64,000 nucleotides of DNA, from NCBI GenBank assembly GCA_963747405.1, contig CAVVFG010000007.1, positions 1-64,000 on the forward strand, in the 5' to 3' direction. The position numbers were made by a program, and so were the translations under genes. Positions 7,882-16,642 of the stretch are shown one piece after another. Under the pieces are notes generated by a model, which was given only the letters and a program-made list of their open reading frames with translations, did not search any database and had not been told where the DNA came from. How positions within the stretch are numbered: the first letter of the stretch is position 1; every line of letters starts with the position of its first letter. Source of the DNA: Fodinibacter sp963747405. GTDB lineage: Bacteria > Actinomycetota > Actinomycetes > Actinomycetales > Dermatophilaceae.

Positions 7882-9336
7882 TCAGATGTCGAAGTACATC
7901 TCGAACTCGTGGGGGTGCGGGCGGAAGCGGATCGGGTCCACCTCGTTCTTGCGCTTCCACTCGATCCAGGTCTCGATGAGGTCGGTGGTGAAGACGTCAC
8001 CCTCGAGCAGGAACTCGTGGTCGGCCTCCAGCGCGAGCAGCACCTCGGGCAGGGAGCCCGGCACCTGCGCGATGGCCTCGTGCTCCTCCGGGGGCAGCTC
8101 GTAGAGGTCCTTGTCGACCGGCTCCGGGGGCTCGATGCGGTTCTTGATGCCGTCCAGGCCCGCCATGAGCTGCGCGGCGAAGCACAGGTAGGGGTTCGAG
8201 CTCGGGTCGGGGATGCGGAACTCGATGCGCTTGGCCTTGGGGCTGTCACCGGCGATCGGGATGCGCACGCAGGCGGAGCGGTTGCGGGCCGAGTAGACCA
8301 GGTTGACCGGGGCCTCGTAGCCGGGCACCAGGCGGTGGTAGGAGTTCACCGTCGGGTTGGTGAACGCCAACAGCGCCGGGGCGTGCTTGAGCAGGCCGCC
8401 GATGTACCAGCGGGCCAGGTCGGACAGGCCGCCGTAGCCTCGCTCGTCGTAGAACAGCGGCTCGCCGTTCTTCCACAGCGACTGGTGGGTGTGCATGCCC
8501 GAGCCGTTGTCACCGAAGATCGGCTTCGGCATGAAGGTGGCGGTCTTGCCCTGCTCCCACACGGTGTTCTTGACGACGTACTTGAACTTCATCATGTCGT
8601 CGCCGCTCTGCAGCAGCGTGTTGAAGCGGTAGTTGATCTCCTGCTGGCCGGCGGTGCCCACCTCGTGGTGGCTGCGCTCGACCGCCAGGCCGACGTCGGC
8701 GAGGTTGAGGCAGATTCTGTCGCGGGTGTCGGCGAAGTGGTCGACCGGCGGCACGGGGAAGTAGCCACCCTTGTAGCGGGTCTTGTAGCCGCGGTTGCCG
8801 CCCTCCTCGGCGCGCCCGGTGTTCCAGGCCGCCTCGACGGAGTCGATGTAGTAGTAGCTGGCGTTCTGCTTGGTCTCGAAGCGCACGTCGTCGAAGACGT
8901 AGAACTCGGCCTCGGCGCCGAAGTAGGCGGTGTCGGCGATGCCGGTGGAGGCGAGGTAGGCCTCGGCCTTCGCCGCGATGTTGCGCGGGTCGCGGCTGTA
9001 GGGCTCACCGGTGAACGGGTCGACGATCGAGAAGTTCATGATGAGCGTCTTCTCGGCCCGGAACGGGTCGAGGTAGGCGCTCTTCGGGTCGGGCACGAGC
9101 TTCATGTCGGACTCGTGGATCGCCTGGAAGCCGCGGATCGACGAGCCGTCGAACATCTGGCCGTTGGTGAAGAAGTCGATGTCGACCGTCTGCGCGGGCA
9201 CGTTGAAGTGCTGCATGACGCCCGGCAGGTCGCAGAACCGGACGTCGACGAACTTGACGCCCTGGTCCTGGATGAAGTCGAGCACCTCCTGCGGGGTAGT
9301 GAGCTGCGTGAAACCGTCCTCAGCAGAGCTGGACAC
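7882..9336 (-). CDS. glnA: Glutamine synthetase, type I
   Basis: ATP-dependent synthesis of glutamine from glutamate and ammonium, the main route of nitrogen assimilation. The 484-aa length and sequence are those of GSI-beta. Motifs are FVDVRFCDLPGVMQHF, MFDGSSIRGF, FGAEAEFYVFD (metal-binding Glu), NGSGMHTHQSLW in the ATP region and NRSACVRIP. The adenylylation tyrosine is in KDLYELPPEE at about residue 412, so GlnE control is likely. The GTG start has AGGAGG 8 nt upstream. The N-terminus is about 10 residues longer than usual. A GlnR-type operator with four half-sites lies 81-118 bp upstream. Monocistronic. Confidence 0.97.
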   Translation of the reverse strand: MSSSAEDGFTQLTTPQEVLDFIQDQGVKFVDVRFCDLPGVMQHFNVPAQTVDIDFFTNGQMFDGSSIRGFQAIHESDMKLVPDPKSAYLDPFRAEKTLIMNFSIVDPFTGEPYSRDPRNIAAKAEAYLASTGIADTAYFGAEAEFYVFDDVRFETKQNASYYYIDSVEAAWNTGRAEEGGNRGYKTRYKGGYFPVPPVDHFADTRDRICLNLADVGLAVERSHHEVGTAGQQEINYRFNTLLQSGDDMMKFKYVVKNTVWEQGKTATFMPKPIFGDNGSGMHTHQSLWKNGEPLFYDERGYGGLSDLARWYIGGLLKHAPALLAFTNPTVNSYHRLVPGYEAPVNLVYSARNRSACVRIPIAGDSPKAKRIEFRIPDPSSNPYLCFAAQLMAGLDGIKNRIEPPEPVDKDLYELPPEEHEAIAQVPGSLPEVLLALEADHEFLLEGDVFTTDLIETWIEWKRKNEVDPIRFRPHPHEFEMYFDI

Positions 9337-9400
9337 GAAACGAACCTCCTGGTGTGGAACAAGGGGCTATGGGGGGAGCCAGCCCTCGGGCTTTGCGACG

Positions 9401-9406
9401 ACACTA
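9401..9406 (-). promoter_or_regulatory. Probable glnA -10 element
   Basis: On the minus strand TAGTGT lies about 65 nt upstream of the glnA start and just downstream of the GlnR box. This gives a leader of about 55-60 nt with a good ribosome site. The -35 region would overlap the operator. Confidence 0.4.
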
Positions 9407-9416
9407 GGGAGGAGCG

Positions 9417-9454
9417 GTTTCCCGACCGTGACCCGCGTGTTTCGCCGGTGTAAC
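9417..9454 (-). promoter_or_regulatory. GlnR-type operator with four half-sites upstream of glnA
   Basis: On the minus strand, four pentamers GTTAC, GAAAC, GTCAC and GAAAC are each separated by exactly 6 nt. This is the known a-b-a-b architecture of actinobacterial GlnR boxes (GTnAC-n6-GAAAC repeated). It lies just upstream of the putative glnA -10 element. It predicts nitrogen-dependent control of glnA by GlnR. Confidence 0.85.
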
Positions 9455-9589
9455 GCGGCCCACCGTATCGGTAGGTGAGACTCGACGCTCGACAGGCGGA
9501 CGTCGGGGAGACCGGCCCGCCGCCCGACCTGTGACGTGCGGCGCCCGGCCAACGACCGGGGCGGCGACCACGCGGCATAGAGTGTCGTG

Positions 9590-10018
9590 GTGCCAGCGCC
9601 TGCCGACCCCGCACCCGCCGACCCCGGGATGCCGCCGGCCTCCGCTGACGGGGCCGCCGGCCCCGAGACCCCCACCTTCCTGCGGCGCTTGGGTGCCCTG
9701 CTCGTCGACTGGGTGATCGCGCAGCTCATCGTGGTGCTGGTGCTGCGCATCGACACCACGACGGGCGGAGCGGCGGCGCTGGCTCCGGTCGGCGTCTTCG
9801 CGCTCTACACCGTGCTGCTCCTGGCGCTCACCGGGGGAGCCACCATCGGGCACCGGCTGTTCGGGCTGCAGGTGTGGAAGGTGCGGCCGGGCCCGTTCGC
9901 GCTGCAGGTCGCCGTCCGCACCCTGCTGCTGTGCCTCGTCGTGCCGGCGGTGCTCACCTCACGCGACGGGCGCGGGTTCCACGACGTCGCCGCCGGCACC
10001 CGCATCGTGCGGCCCTGA
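9590..10018 (+). CDS. RDD-family membrane protein
   Basis: Small integral membrane protein of 142 aa. After a Pro/Ala-rich N-terminus of about 25 residues comes FLRRLGALLVDWVIAQLIVV, which carries the Arg and Asp of the RDD signature. Later segments are FALYTVLLLALTGG, TIGHRLFGLQVWKVR and the C-terminal SRDGRGFHDVAAGTRIV. RDD proteins are membrane proteins of mostly unknown role, often near glnA and lipA in actinobacteria. GTG at 9590 was chosen because TAGAGT at 9578-9583 lies exactly 6 nt upstream, a leaderless pattern. GTG 9587 would add one residue. It is divergent from glnA. Confidence 0.85.
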   Translation: MPAPADPAPADPGMPPASADGAAGPETPTFLRRLGALLVDWVIAQLIVVLVLRIDTTTGGAAALAPVGVFALYTVLLLALTGGATIGHRLFGLQVWKVRPGPFALQVAVRTLLLCLVVPAVLTSRDGRGFHDVAAGTRIVRP

Positions 10019-10206
10019 CGTCACGGGGGTCGCTTCTCGACCTTCGCCCCGGGGCGGGGGGCGCTGGCAACCTGACCGGCCGCCGGTGCGTTGGGTTGAG
10101 GTTCCTGTGACCTACGACACGCCGTCTGAAGCGCTTAACTACTACATGACGTAGGAGACTGGACGGTGCCAGCACGACTCGGCGTCACCAAAGGACAGGA
10201 GCGAAC

Positions 10207-10671
10207 ATGAGCAGCACCACCACCCCGAACACCGACACCGCGGCCAACACCAGCGGCGGCCACCGGTTCGTCAGGATCTCCGGACTCATCGTCGCCGTCA
10301 TCGGCGCGATCATGCTGATCGGCGGGGCCGGCACCTGGGTCCTCGTCCAGTCCTCTCTCTCCGACGAGCGGATCACGGTCTCGGAGGACGCCTCGAGCAA
10401 CGCAGGCAAGGCCGTCAACGGTCCCTTTACCGCGTACTCCGAGGCATTGGTCATCGAGAAGCACTCCCTCGAGGCCTCCGGCGGCAAGACGTACGCCGAG
10501 CTCGACCGCGAGGACCCGGTGCGCGCCACCGTCATGAACGGCTCGTTCCTGCGCGCGTCGCTCTTCACCAGCGTCCTCGCCTTCGGCGTCAGCGCCATGG
10601 CCATGGGCCTCGGCCTGGTCCAGATCCTCCTCGGGGTGTCGATGCGCAAGCTCGCCGGGGCGCGGTTCTGA
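10207..10671 (+). CDS. Actinobacterial membrane protein with two TM helices, function unknown
   Basis: 154-aa protein with a Ser/Thr-rich N-terminus and a first transmembrane segment around ISGLIVAVIGAIMLIGGAG. An extracytoplasmic region of about 65 residues follows, then a second segment near SVLAFGVSAMAMGLGLVQIL. Similar actinobacterial proteins are often mislabelled ring-opening dioxygenase LigA; nothing here supports an enzymatic role. A good ribosome site (AGGAG, 6 nt before ATG) defines the start. A strong hairpin follows at 10685-10718. The 188-nt upstream gap holds no other gene. Confidence 0.75.
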   Translation: MSSTTTPNTDTAANTSGGHRFVRISGLIVAVIGAIMLIGGAGTWVLVQSSLSDERITVSEDASSNAGKAVNGPFTAYSEALVIEKHSLEASGGKTYAELDREDPVRATVMNGSFLRASLFTSVLAFGVSAMAMGLGLVQILLGVSMRKLAGARF

Positions 10672-10684
10672 CCCACCCCACACA

Positions 10685-10718
10685 CGAACACCCCGGCTCG
10701 CAGGAGCCGGGGTGTTCG
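10685..10718. terminator. Bidirectional hairpin terminator between convergent genes
   Basis: A perfect 14-bp inverted repeat (10685-10698 and 10705-10718) with loop CGCAGG sits between the plus-strand membrane protein gene and the minus-strand DUF4191 gene. There is no clear T-tract, as often in GC-rich actinobacteria. It could terminate both transcripts. Confidence 0.8.
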
Positions 10719-10725
10719 CGTTCGG

Positions 10726-11451
10726 TCACTTGCCGCGCATCGCCTTGCGGTCGACGCGGGCGCGGGTGGGGTCGACCCCCTTGGGGACCGGAGGCCGCAT
10801 GCCGCCGAGGGACTTCAGGCGCTTGTTGACCACCGAGGTCTCCTCCTTGGTGAGCACCGGCCGCATCCGGGTCAGCTTGCTGGAGACCTTCTTGATCGGC
10901 ACCTGACCCTCGCCCTCGCCGACCACCCACAGGTGCACCGGCACGCCGGGGGCGACCCGGGTGACCTTCTTCTCCTCCTGCTTGAGCAGCTTGGTGACCC
11001 GGGCCGTGGGGCCCTCGCCGATCAGCACCACGCCGGGGCGACCCAGGGCACGGAACACCATCGCGGCATCCACCATCTCGCTGGGCCGGGTGCCGCGGGC
11101 GCCCTCGATGGCGACCGGCTCCTGGCCGGCGTACCAGCCGCGCTTGCCGAGCCCGGTGAGCGTCGCACCGGCAGCGCCGGGCTGGCCGTCGAGCGCGCGG
11201 TACATGGCGGTATTGCCCCGGCGGTTCATCACCACGACGGCGGCGAGCAGCGCCGTCGGGATGGCCATGATGACGGCGTACCAGACCCAGAACCCGCCGA
11301 AGAGGGCGCCGATGGCGATGACGACGGCCGCCGCCGCGAGCGCGGCCCCGAGCATCCACCAGCCGAGCCGGGGGTCGAGGTTCTTGATGGCCGAGTAGGC
11401 CTGGCGGATCTGCGCGATGCGGCCGGTCTTGGCCTCGGGCTGGTCGGACAC
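10726..11451 (-). CDS. DUF4191 family membrane protein
   Basis: 241-aa protein of the actinobacterial DUF4191 family, which regularly follows lipA. Two hydrophobic segments near residues 30-72 (LGWWMLGAALAAAAVVIAIG and VWYAVIMAIPTALLAAVVV) make a membrane hairpin. After it comes a cytoplasmic domain with YRALDGQPGAAGATL, PGVVLIGEGP and KLLKQEEKKVTRVAPGVPVH, and a basic C-terminus. The ATG start is preceded by a weak GGAG-like site. It lies 60 nt after the lipA stop on the same strand, so co-transcription with lipA is likely. The function is not known. Confidence 0.85.
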   Translation of the reverse strand: MSDQPEAKTGRIAQIRQAYSAIKNLDPRLGWWMLGAALAAAAVVIAIGALFGGFWVWYAVIMAIPTALLAAVVVMNRRGNTAMYRALDGQPGAAGATLTGLGKRGWYAGQEPVAIEGARGTRPSEMVDAAMVFRALGRPGVVLIGEGPTARVTKLLKQEEKKVTRVAPGVPVHLWVVGEGEGQVPIKKVSSKLTRMRPVLTKEETSVVNKRLKSLGGMRPPVPKGVDPTRARVDRKAMRGK

Positions 11452-11511
11452 GGGAGGTCGAGCTCCTGGATCAGTGGGGCAGTGCCCGGGGGATGCCGCG
11501 GGCTGAGGTGA

Positions 11512-12537
11512 TCAGGATACGGTGCGCGCGGCGCGGGCGACCAACGACGTCGCCTCCTGGCGAGCCGGGTCGGTGGCCGCGGCCGCGAGGTGCGACAGGT
11601 GCTCGGGAACGGGGCGCCCCCACTTGGCCATCGCCGTGGCCCAGAGCCGCCCGGCACGGTAGGAGCTGCGCACCAGCGGGCCGGCCATGACGCCCTTGAA
11701 CCCCAGCTCGGTGGCGACGTCGGACCAGTGCACGAACTCCTGCGGTGTGACCCACCGGTCGATGGGGTGGTGCTTGGGGGAGGGACGCAGGTACTGGGTG
11801 ATGGTGAGGATGTCGCAGCCGGCGTCGTGCAGGTCGCGGATGGCCTCCTCGATCTCGTGGTCCTCCTCGCCCATCCCGAGGATGAGGTTGCTCTTGGTGA
11901 CGAGCCCGGCGTCGCGGGCCATGGTGAGCACTCGCAGGGACTTGTCGTAGGTGAAGGCCGGGCGGATGCGCTTGAAGATGCGCGGCACCGTCTCGAGGTT
12001 GTGCGCGAAGACCTCGGGGCGGGCGTCGAACACCTGGCCCACGAGCTCGGGCACGGCGCCGAAGTCGGGCGGGAGGATCTCGACGCCGGTGTTGGGGTTG
12101 AGCGCGTGGATCTGCCGGATGGTCTCCGCGTAGAGCCCCGCGGCGCCGTCGGGCCGGTCGTCGCGCGCGACGCCGGTCACCGTGGAGTAGCGCAGGCCCA
12201 TCGAGCGCACCGACTCGGCGACGCGGCGGGGCTCGTCGAGGTCGAGCGGCTGCGGGCGGCCGGTGGCGATGTCACAGAAGTCGCAGCGCCGGGTGCAGGT
12301 GTCGCCGCCGATGAGGAAGGTGGCCTCGCGGTCCTCCCAGCACTCGAAGATGTTTGGGCAGCCGGCCTCCTGGCACACCGTGTGCAGGCCCTCGCCCTTG
12401 ACCATGGCGGAGATCTGGGTGAACTCCGGGCCCATCTTGGCGGTGGTGCGGATCCACTCCGGCTTGCGCTCGATCGGGGTCTGCGCGTTGCGCGCCTCGA
12501 CCCGCAGCATGCGGCGTCCCTCGGGTGCGACAGTCAC
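11512..12537 (-). CDS. lipA: Lipoyl synthase
   Basis: Radical SAM enzyme that inserts two sulfurs into octanoyl groups on lipoyl domains, completing the cofactor used by the E2 protein encoded at 21.4-23.4 kb. The protein has 341 aa. The auxiliary [4Fe-4S] cluster motif is CQEAGCPNIFEC and the radical SAM motif is CTRRCDFC. GVEILPPDF, LILGMGEED and the C-terminal RSSY (fourth ligand of the auxiliary cluster) are present. The GTG start at 12537 has TAGGCT (plus 12545-12550) exactly 7 nt upstream, so the mRNA is likely leaderless. lipB lies 73 nt upstream on the same strand. Confidence 0.96.
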   Translation of the reverse strand: MTVAPEGRRMLRVEARNAQTPIERKPEWIRTTAKMGPEFTQISAMVKGEGLHTVCQEAGCPNIFECWEDREATFLIGGDTCTRRCDFCDIATGRPQPLDLDEPRRVAESVRSMGLRYSTVTGVARDDRPDGAAGLYAETIRQIHALNPNTGVEILPPDFGAVPELVGQVFDARPEVFAHNLETVPRIFKRIRPAFTYDKSLRVLTMARDAGLVTKSNLILGMGEEDHEIEEAIRDLHDAGCDILTITQYLRPSPKHHPIDRWVTPQEFVHWSDVATELGFKGVMAGPLVRSSYRAGRLWATAMAKWGRPVPEHLSHLAAAATDPARQEATSLVARAARTVS

Positions 12538-12610
12538 CCGCGACAGCCTACGCCGGGCCTTGCGACCGGCCCGAATCGCGTGACAGGCAGGTCGGAGGCC
12601 GGGAGCCGGC

Positions 12611-13243
12611 TCAGCCCAGGACGTCGGTGAGGTGCTTCTCGGCGTAGGGGAGCACGTCCTGCACGGTGATCGGCCGACCGGCCTCGCGGGTCAGTGAGGA
12701 GACGCCGGCATCCGCGATGCCGCACGGGATGATCGCGTCGGCCCACGACAGGTCGGCGTCGCAGTTCACGGCGAAGCCGTGCATGGTGACCCGGCGGCTG
12801 ACCCGAACGCCGATGGCGCCGAGCTTGCGGTCGGGGCCACGGTCGTCGGCGAGCACCCACACCCCGCTGCGGCCCTCGACCCGCACGGTCTCGACGCCGA
12901 CGTCGCGGCAGACCCGGATCATGACGTCCTCGAGCCGGCGCACGTGGGCGACGACGTCGATGGGCACCTGCGGAAGCCGCACGATCGGGTAGCCGACCAG
13001 CTGGCCCGGGCCGTGCCAGGTGATCTTGCCCCCACGGTCGACGTCGATGACCGGGGTGCCGTCGGTGGGTCGCTCGTGCGGCTCGGTGCGCTTGCCGGCG
13101 GTGTAGACCGCGGCATGCTCGAGCAGCAGCGTGGTGTCGGGCAGGTTGCCGTCGACGACCTGGGCGTGCACCTCGCGCTGGGTCTGCCAGCCCTGCTCGT
13201 AGTCGACGAGGTCGGGCGCGAAGCCGAGGTGCACGAAACGCAT
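12611..13243 (-). CDS. lipB: Octanoyltransferase LipB
   Basis: Transfers octanoate from acyl carrier protein to lipoyl domains, the first step of lipoate synthesis before LipA. The protein has 210 aa with LLLEHAAVYTAGKRT, GGKITWHGPGQLVGYPI, VWVLADDRGPDRKLGAIGVR and GFAVNCDADLSW, followed by the active-site cysteine in IIPCGIADAGVSSL and the preceding lysine in RKLGAIG. The frame is open far upstream. ATG 13243 (MRFVHLGFAPDLVDYEQGW) is set by family alignment and by a TACCGT hexamer 7 nt upstream. It is divergent from the MMPL gene, with 75 bp between starts. Confidence 0.96.
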   Translation of the reverse strand: MRFVHLGFAPDLVDYEQGWQTQREVHAQVVDGNLPDTTLLLEHAAVYTAGKRTEPHERPTDGTPVIDVDRGGKITWHGPGQLVGYPIVRLPQVPIDVVAHVRRLEDVMIRVCRDVGVETVRVEGRSGVWVLADDRGPDRKLGAIGVRVSRRVTMHGFAVNCDADLSWADAIIPCGIADAGVSSLTREAGRPITVQDVLPYAEKHLTDVLG

Positions 13244-13250
13244 GGGGCCC

Positions 13251-13311
13251 ACGGTACGCGGCTGTGGGGGAAGGCCCGGGGCTGTGCCTCGTCGGGCCCG
13301 AACCCTAGGCT
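13251..13311. promoter_or_regulatory. Back-to-back leaderless promoters for lipB and the MMPL gene
   Basis: The minus-strand hexamer TACCGT (plus 13251-13256) lies 7 nt before the lipB ATG. The plus-strand hexamer TAGGCT (13306-13311) lies 7 nt before the MMPL ATG at 13319. Transcripts would begin at or near the start codons. Confidence 0.55.
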
Positions 13312-13318
13312 TCGGCCC

Positions 13319-15574
13319 ATGAGCACGGAGCCCGACGCCGCACCGGACGAGACACCCGACGACAGCCGCGCCAGCGCGCGCCGCCCCCGCATCGCCATCT
13401 GGGGGGCACTCCTGGTCGTCCTGGCCTGGCTCGTCGTCGGTGGTCTCGGCGGCAGCGCCCAGGGCAAGCTCGCCGGCGTCCAGTCCAACGACAACTCCAC
13501 CTTCCTGCCCAAGGGTGCCGAGTCCACCCTGGTCAGCAACGCCGTCGCCACCTTCAACGACAGCGACACGCTGCCCTACCTCGTGGTCGTCGAGCGCGAG
13601 GACGGCGCCGCCCTGTCGCCCTCGGACCTGACGGCGATCGGGGACTTCGCCACCGGCATCCCCGACCTCGCCCTGCCGGCGATGGGCGAGGGTGCGACAC
13701 TCGGCGACTACCTCGTGGCGGGCCGGCCGATCGCGCCCGTCCCGTCGCAGGACGGCAAGGCCGCCCTGGTCTCGGTGCCGCTCGACGCCACGAAGGGCAC
13801 CGAGGCCAGCGGCGACACCTCGGCCCTGGTCGAGGGTGCGACGGCGATGCGCGACGAGATCGAGCAGACCCTCGCACCCATGGGCCTGAACGGCTACGTG
13901 GGCGGCCCCGGGGGCCTGATCGCCGACTTCGCCGCCGCGTTCGCAGGCATCGACGGCATCCTGCTCGGCGTCGCCCTGCTCGTGGTCCTGGTGATCCTGC
14001 TCATCGTCTACCGCAGCCCGATCCTGCCGTTCGCGGTGCTGCTCAGCGCAGTGTTCGGGCTCAGCGCGGCCTCGCTGGTGGTCTACCAGCTCGCGCTGAA
14101 CGACGTGATCACCCTGTCCGGCCAGTCGCAGGGCATCCTGTTCATCCTCGTCGTGGGCGCCTCCACCGACTACGCCCTGCTGCTCGTCAGCCGCTTCAAG
14201 GAGGAGCTGCACGACCAGCCGAACTCGTGGGTCGCGCTCAAGGGGGCCTGGCGCGGCTCGGTGGAGCCGATCGTGGCGTCGGCCGCCACCGTCATCCTCG
14301 GGCTGCTCTGCCTGCTGCTGGCCGAGCTGCGCAGCACCTCCGGGCTGGGCCCGGTCGGGGCGCTCGGCATCGCCGGCGCCCTGCTGGCCTCGCTCACCTT
14401 CCTGCCCGCGGTGCTGCTGCTGTTCGGGCGGCAGGTGTTCTGGCCGTTCGCACCCAAGCTCGACCACGTGCACGCCGAGGACGCCGTCGGCACCAAGGGC
14501 ATCTGGGGGCGGGTCGCCGACCTGGTCGGCCGGCACCCGCGGCGCACCTGGGTCATCACCCTGGCCGTGCTGCTCGTCGCAGCGGCGTTCGCGCCCACCT
14601 TCAAGGCCGACGGGGCCACCATCGACGAGACCTTCCTCGACGACACCGACTCGATCGTCGCCCAGCGGGTCATCGGTGAGCACTTCCCGGCCGGCTCGGC
14701 GACGCCGGTGCAGATCGTCGTTCCCGAGGCTGACGCCCAGGCCGCCCTCGCCGTGGTCACCAAGGATCCCGGGGTCGACAGCGCCTTCATCGGGCTGGTG
14801 CCGCCGCAGCCCGGCCAGCAGGCGGCGCCGCCGAAGGTCGTCGACGGCATGGTCCTGGTGCAGGCCACGACCAAGGCGGCGTCCGACAGCCCCCAGGCCG
14901 AGGACACCGTCAACCGCTTGCGCTCCGACCTCGACGCCGTCAGCACCGACGCCCTGGTCGGCGGGAACGCGGCCACCAACCTCGACGTGCACGAGGCGAG
15001 CGGGCGTGACCTGCGGGTCATCGTGCCGACCATCCTCGTCGTCATCTTCCTGGTGCTCGCGCTGCTGCTCCGCTCGATCGTGGCGCCGCTGCTCCTCGTG
15101 GCCGGCAACGTGGTGTCGTTCGCGGCGACCATCGGCATCTCGGCGCTGGTGTTCCAGCACGTGTTCGGGTTCGCGAGCAGCGATCCGTCGATCGTGCTGT
15201 ACGGGTTCGTCTTCCTCGTGGCGCTCGGCATCGACTACTCGATCTTCCTGATGACGCGGGTGCGCGAGGAGTCCGGGACCCGGGGAACGCGGCCCGGCAT
15301 CCTGGTCGGGCTGGCGGTCACCGGTGGCGTCATCACCAGCGCGGGCATCGTTCTCGCGGCGACCTTCTCGGCGCTGGCCGTGCTGCCGCTGGTGTTCCTC
15401 GTGCAGATCGCCTTCATCGTCGGGTTCGGCGTGCTGCTCGACACCTTCGTGGTGCGCTCGCTGCTCGTGCCCGCCTCGGCGTACGACATCGGCCCGCCGA
15501 TCTGGTGGCCGCGCCACCTGGCGGCCGACCGGCAGGAGCGCGAGAGCGAGGTTCGCGAGCCGGTGGCACCCTGA
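13319..15574 (+). CDS. MMPL/RND-family membrane transporter
   Basis: Proton-driven exporter-like protein of 751 aa with the RND fold. There is one TM helix near residue 30, then an extracytoplasmic domain and a block of helices (LLGVALLVVLVILLIVYR; GILFILVVGASTDYALLLVS carrying the GxxxDY motif). A second half repeats the pattern (VIVPTILVVIFLVLALLLRS; VFLVALGIDYSIFLMTRVRE with the second GxDY). This is the actinobacterial MMPL group that exports lipids or drugs; the substrate cannot be read from sequence. No partner lipoprotein or lipid-synthesis genes adjoin. ATG 13319 follows TAGGCT by 7 nt. Confidence 0.9.
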   Translation: MSTEPDAAPDETPDDSRASARRPRIAIWGALLVVLAWLVVGGLGGSAQGKLAGVQSNDNSTFLPKGAESTLVSNAVATFNDSDTLPYLVVVEREDGAALSPSDLTAIGDFATGIPDLALPAMGEGATLGDYLVAGRPIAPVPSQDGKAALVSVPLDATKGTEASGDTSALVEGATAMRDEIEQTLAPMGLNGYVGGPGGLIADFAAAFAGIDGILLGVALLVVLVILLIVYRSPILPFAVLLSAVFGLSAASLVVYQLALNDVITLSGQSQGILFILVVGASTDYALLLVSRFKEELHDQPNSWVALKGAWRGSVEPIVASAATVILGLLCLLLAELRSTSGLGPVGALGIAGALLASLTFLPAVLLLFGRQVFWPFAPKLDHVHAEDAVGTKGIWGRVADLVGRHPRRTWVITLAVLLVAAAFAPTFKADGATIDETFLDDTDSIVAQRVIGEHFPAGSATPVQIVVPEADAQAALAVVTKDPGVDSAFIGLVPPQPGQQAAPPKVVDGMVLVQATTKAASDSPQAEDTVNRLRSDLDAVSTDALVGGNAATNLDVHEASGRDLRVIVPTILVVIFLVLALLLRSIVAPLLLVAGNVVSFAATIGISALVFQHVFGFASSDPSIVLYGFVFLVALGIDYSIFLMTRVREESGTRGTRPGILVGLAVTGGVITSAGIVLAATFSALAVLPLVFLVQIAFIVGFGVLLDTFVVRSLLVPASAYDIGPPIWWPRHLAADRQERESEVREPVAP

Positions 15575-15583
15575 CCTCGCCCC

Positions 15584-15589
15584 TAGGCT
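15584..15589 (+). promoter_or_regulatory. -10 hexamer for the Gfo/Idh/MocA gene
   Basis: TAGGCT followed by 7 nt and the ATG at 15597, the leaderless pattern seen across this window. It sits just after the MMPL stop. Confidence 0.45.
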
Positions 15590-15596
15590 GTCGCGC

Positions 15597-16628
15597 ATGA
15601 CACGCGTCGCGCTGGCCGGATACGGGTTCGCCGGGCGGGACATCCACGCGCCCCTGCTCGCCGAGGCGGGCTGCGAGGTGGTGGCGGTGTCGACGCGCAA
15701 CCCGCTGCGGGCTGCGGCGGCCCGCGACGACGTACCCGGGGTCGAGGTGGTGCCCGGGCTGGACGAGCTGCTCGCGGTGCCCGGGCTCGACCTCGTGGTG
15801 CTGGCGACCCCGAGCGGCGGCCACGCCGAGCAGGTGCGGGCCGTCGTGGATGCGGGGGTGGCGTGCGTGGTCGACAAGCCGCTGGCGGTCGACGCGTCGT
15901 CGGCGGCCGAGGTCGTGCGGCACGCAGCCGTAGCGGGCGTCGCGCTCACGGTCTTCCAGAACCGGCGCTACGACGCCGAGCAGGCGACCGTCGCCCGGGT
16001 GGTGGCCGAAGGACTGGTGGGGGAGCCGTTCCGCTACGAGATGCGGTGGGAGCGGTGGCGCCCGGTGCCCAAGGAGCGCTGGCGGGAGCGGGCCAGCCCG
16101 AGTGAGGGCGGCGGCATCCTGCTCGACCTGCACAGCCACCTCGTCGACGCGGCCGTACAGCTCTTCGGTCCGGTCGCAACCGTGTTCGCGACGGTGGACG
16201 CCCGCACCACGCCGGCCGAGGACGACGCCTTCCTCGTCTGCCGGCACGCCGGTGGGGTGGTGTCGCACCTGGCGGCGACGTCGCTGTCCGGTGCGCCGGG
16301 CCCCAGGGTGCGACTGCTCGGAACCCGGGCGGCGTACGTCATGGCCGACTTCACCGGCGAGGTGCACGTGTGGTCGGGGCAGGCCGACGCCGATGCTGCG
16401 CACAGCGGCTGGCTCTACCGGGGCGACTCTCGAGAGCCCGTCGAGCGGTCCGGCAGCGGACAGGCCGACCTCTACCGGGCGGTCGCGGCGGCGCTGGCGT
16501 CGGACGACCCCCAGGCGGCCATGCCCGTCGATCCGTGGGATGCCGTGCACACGCTCGTCGTCATCGACGCCGCCCGCGTCTCGGCCGCCGAGCAGCGTGT
16601 GGTGACCGTGCAGACCCCCCGCCCCTGA
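15597..16628 (+). CDS. Gfo/Idh/MocA family oxidoreductase
   Basis: NAD(P)-dependent dehydrogenase of 343 aa acting on a sugar, inositol or similar polyol; the substrate is not identifiable. The N-terminal Rossmann fold has VALAGYGFAGRDIHAPLLAE and VVLATPSGGHAEQV. The catalytic EKP motif appears as VDKPLAVD, with Lys kept and Glu replaced by Asp. The C-terminal domain has FQNRRYDAEQ and GGGILLDLHSHLVDAAV with the conserved substrate-site His. It lies 22 nt after the MMPL gene but has its own likely promoter. A long palindrome follows its stop. Confidence 0.9.
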   Translation: MTRVALAGYGFAGRDIHAPLLAEAGCEVVAVSTRNPLRAAAARDDVPGVEVVPGLDELLAVPGLDLVVLATPSGGHAEQVRAVVDAGVACVVDKPLAVDASSAAEVVRHAAVAGVALTVFQNRRYDAEQATVARVVAEGLVGEPFRYEMRWERWRPVPKERWRERASPSEGGGILLDLHSHLVDAAVQLFGPVATVFATVDARTTPAEDDAFLVCRHAGGVVSHLAATSLSGAPGPRVRLLGTRAAYVMADFTGEVHVWSGQADADAAHSGWLYRGDSREPVERSGSGQADLYRAVAAALASDDPQAAMPVDPWDAVHTLVVIDAARVSAAEQRVVTVQTPRP

Positions 16629-16642
16629 CCCCGTCAACGTGG

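Noticed and set aside
10207..10671. Aromatic ring-opening dioxygenase LigA
   Set aside because: The name is attached to similar small membrane proteins, but this sequence has two TM helices and no iron-binding or LigA motif.
13244..15949. Very long minus-strand frame continuing upstream of lipB across the MMPL gene
   Set aside because: The extra residues are low-complexity Arg/Gly/His/Asp text antisense to the MMPL transporter. LipB family length and a -10 hexamer place the start at 13243.
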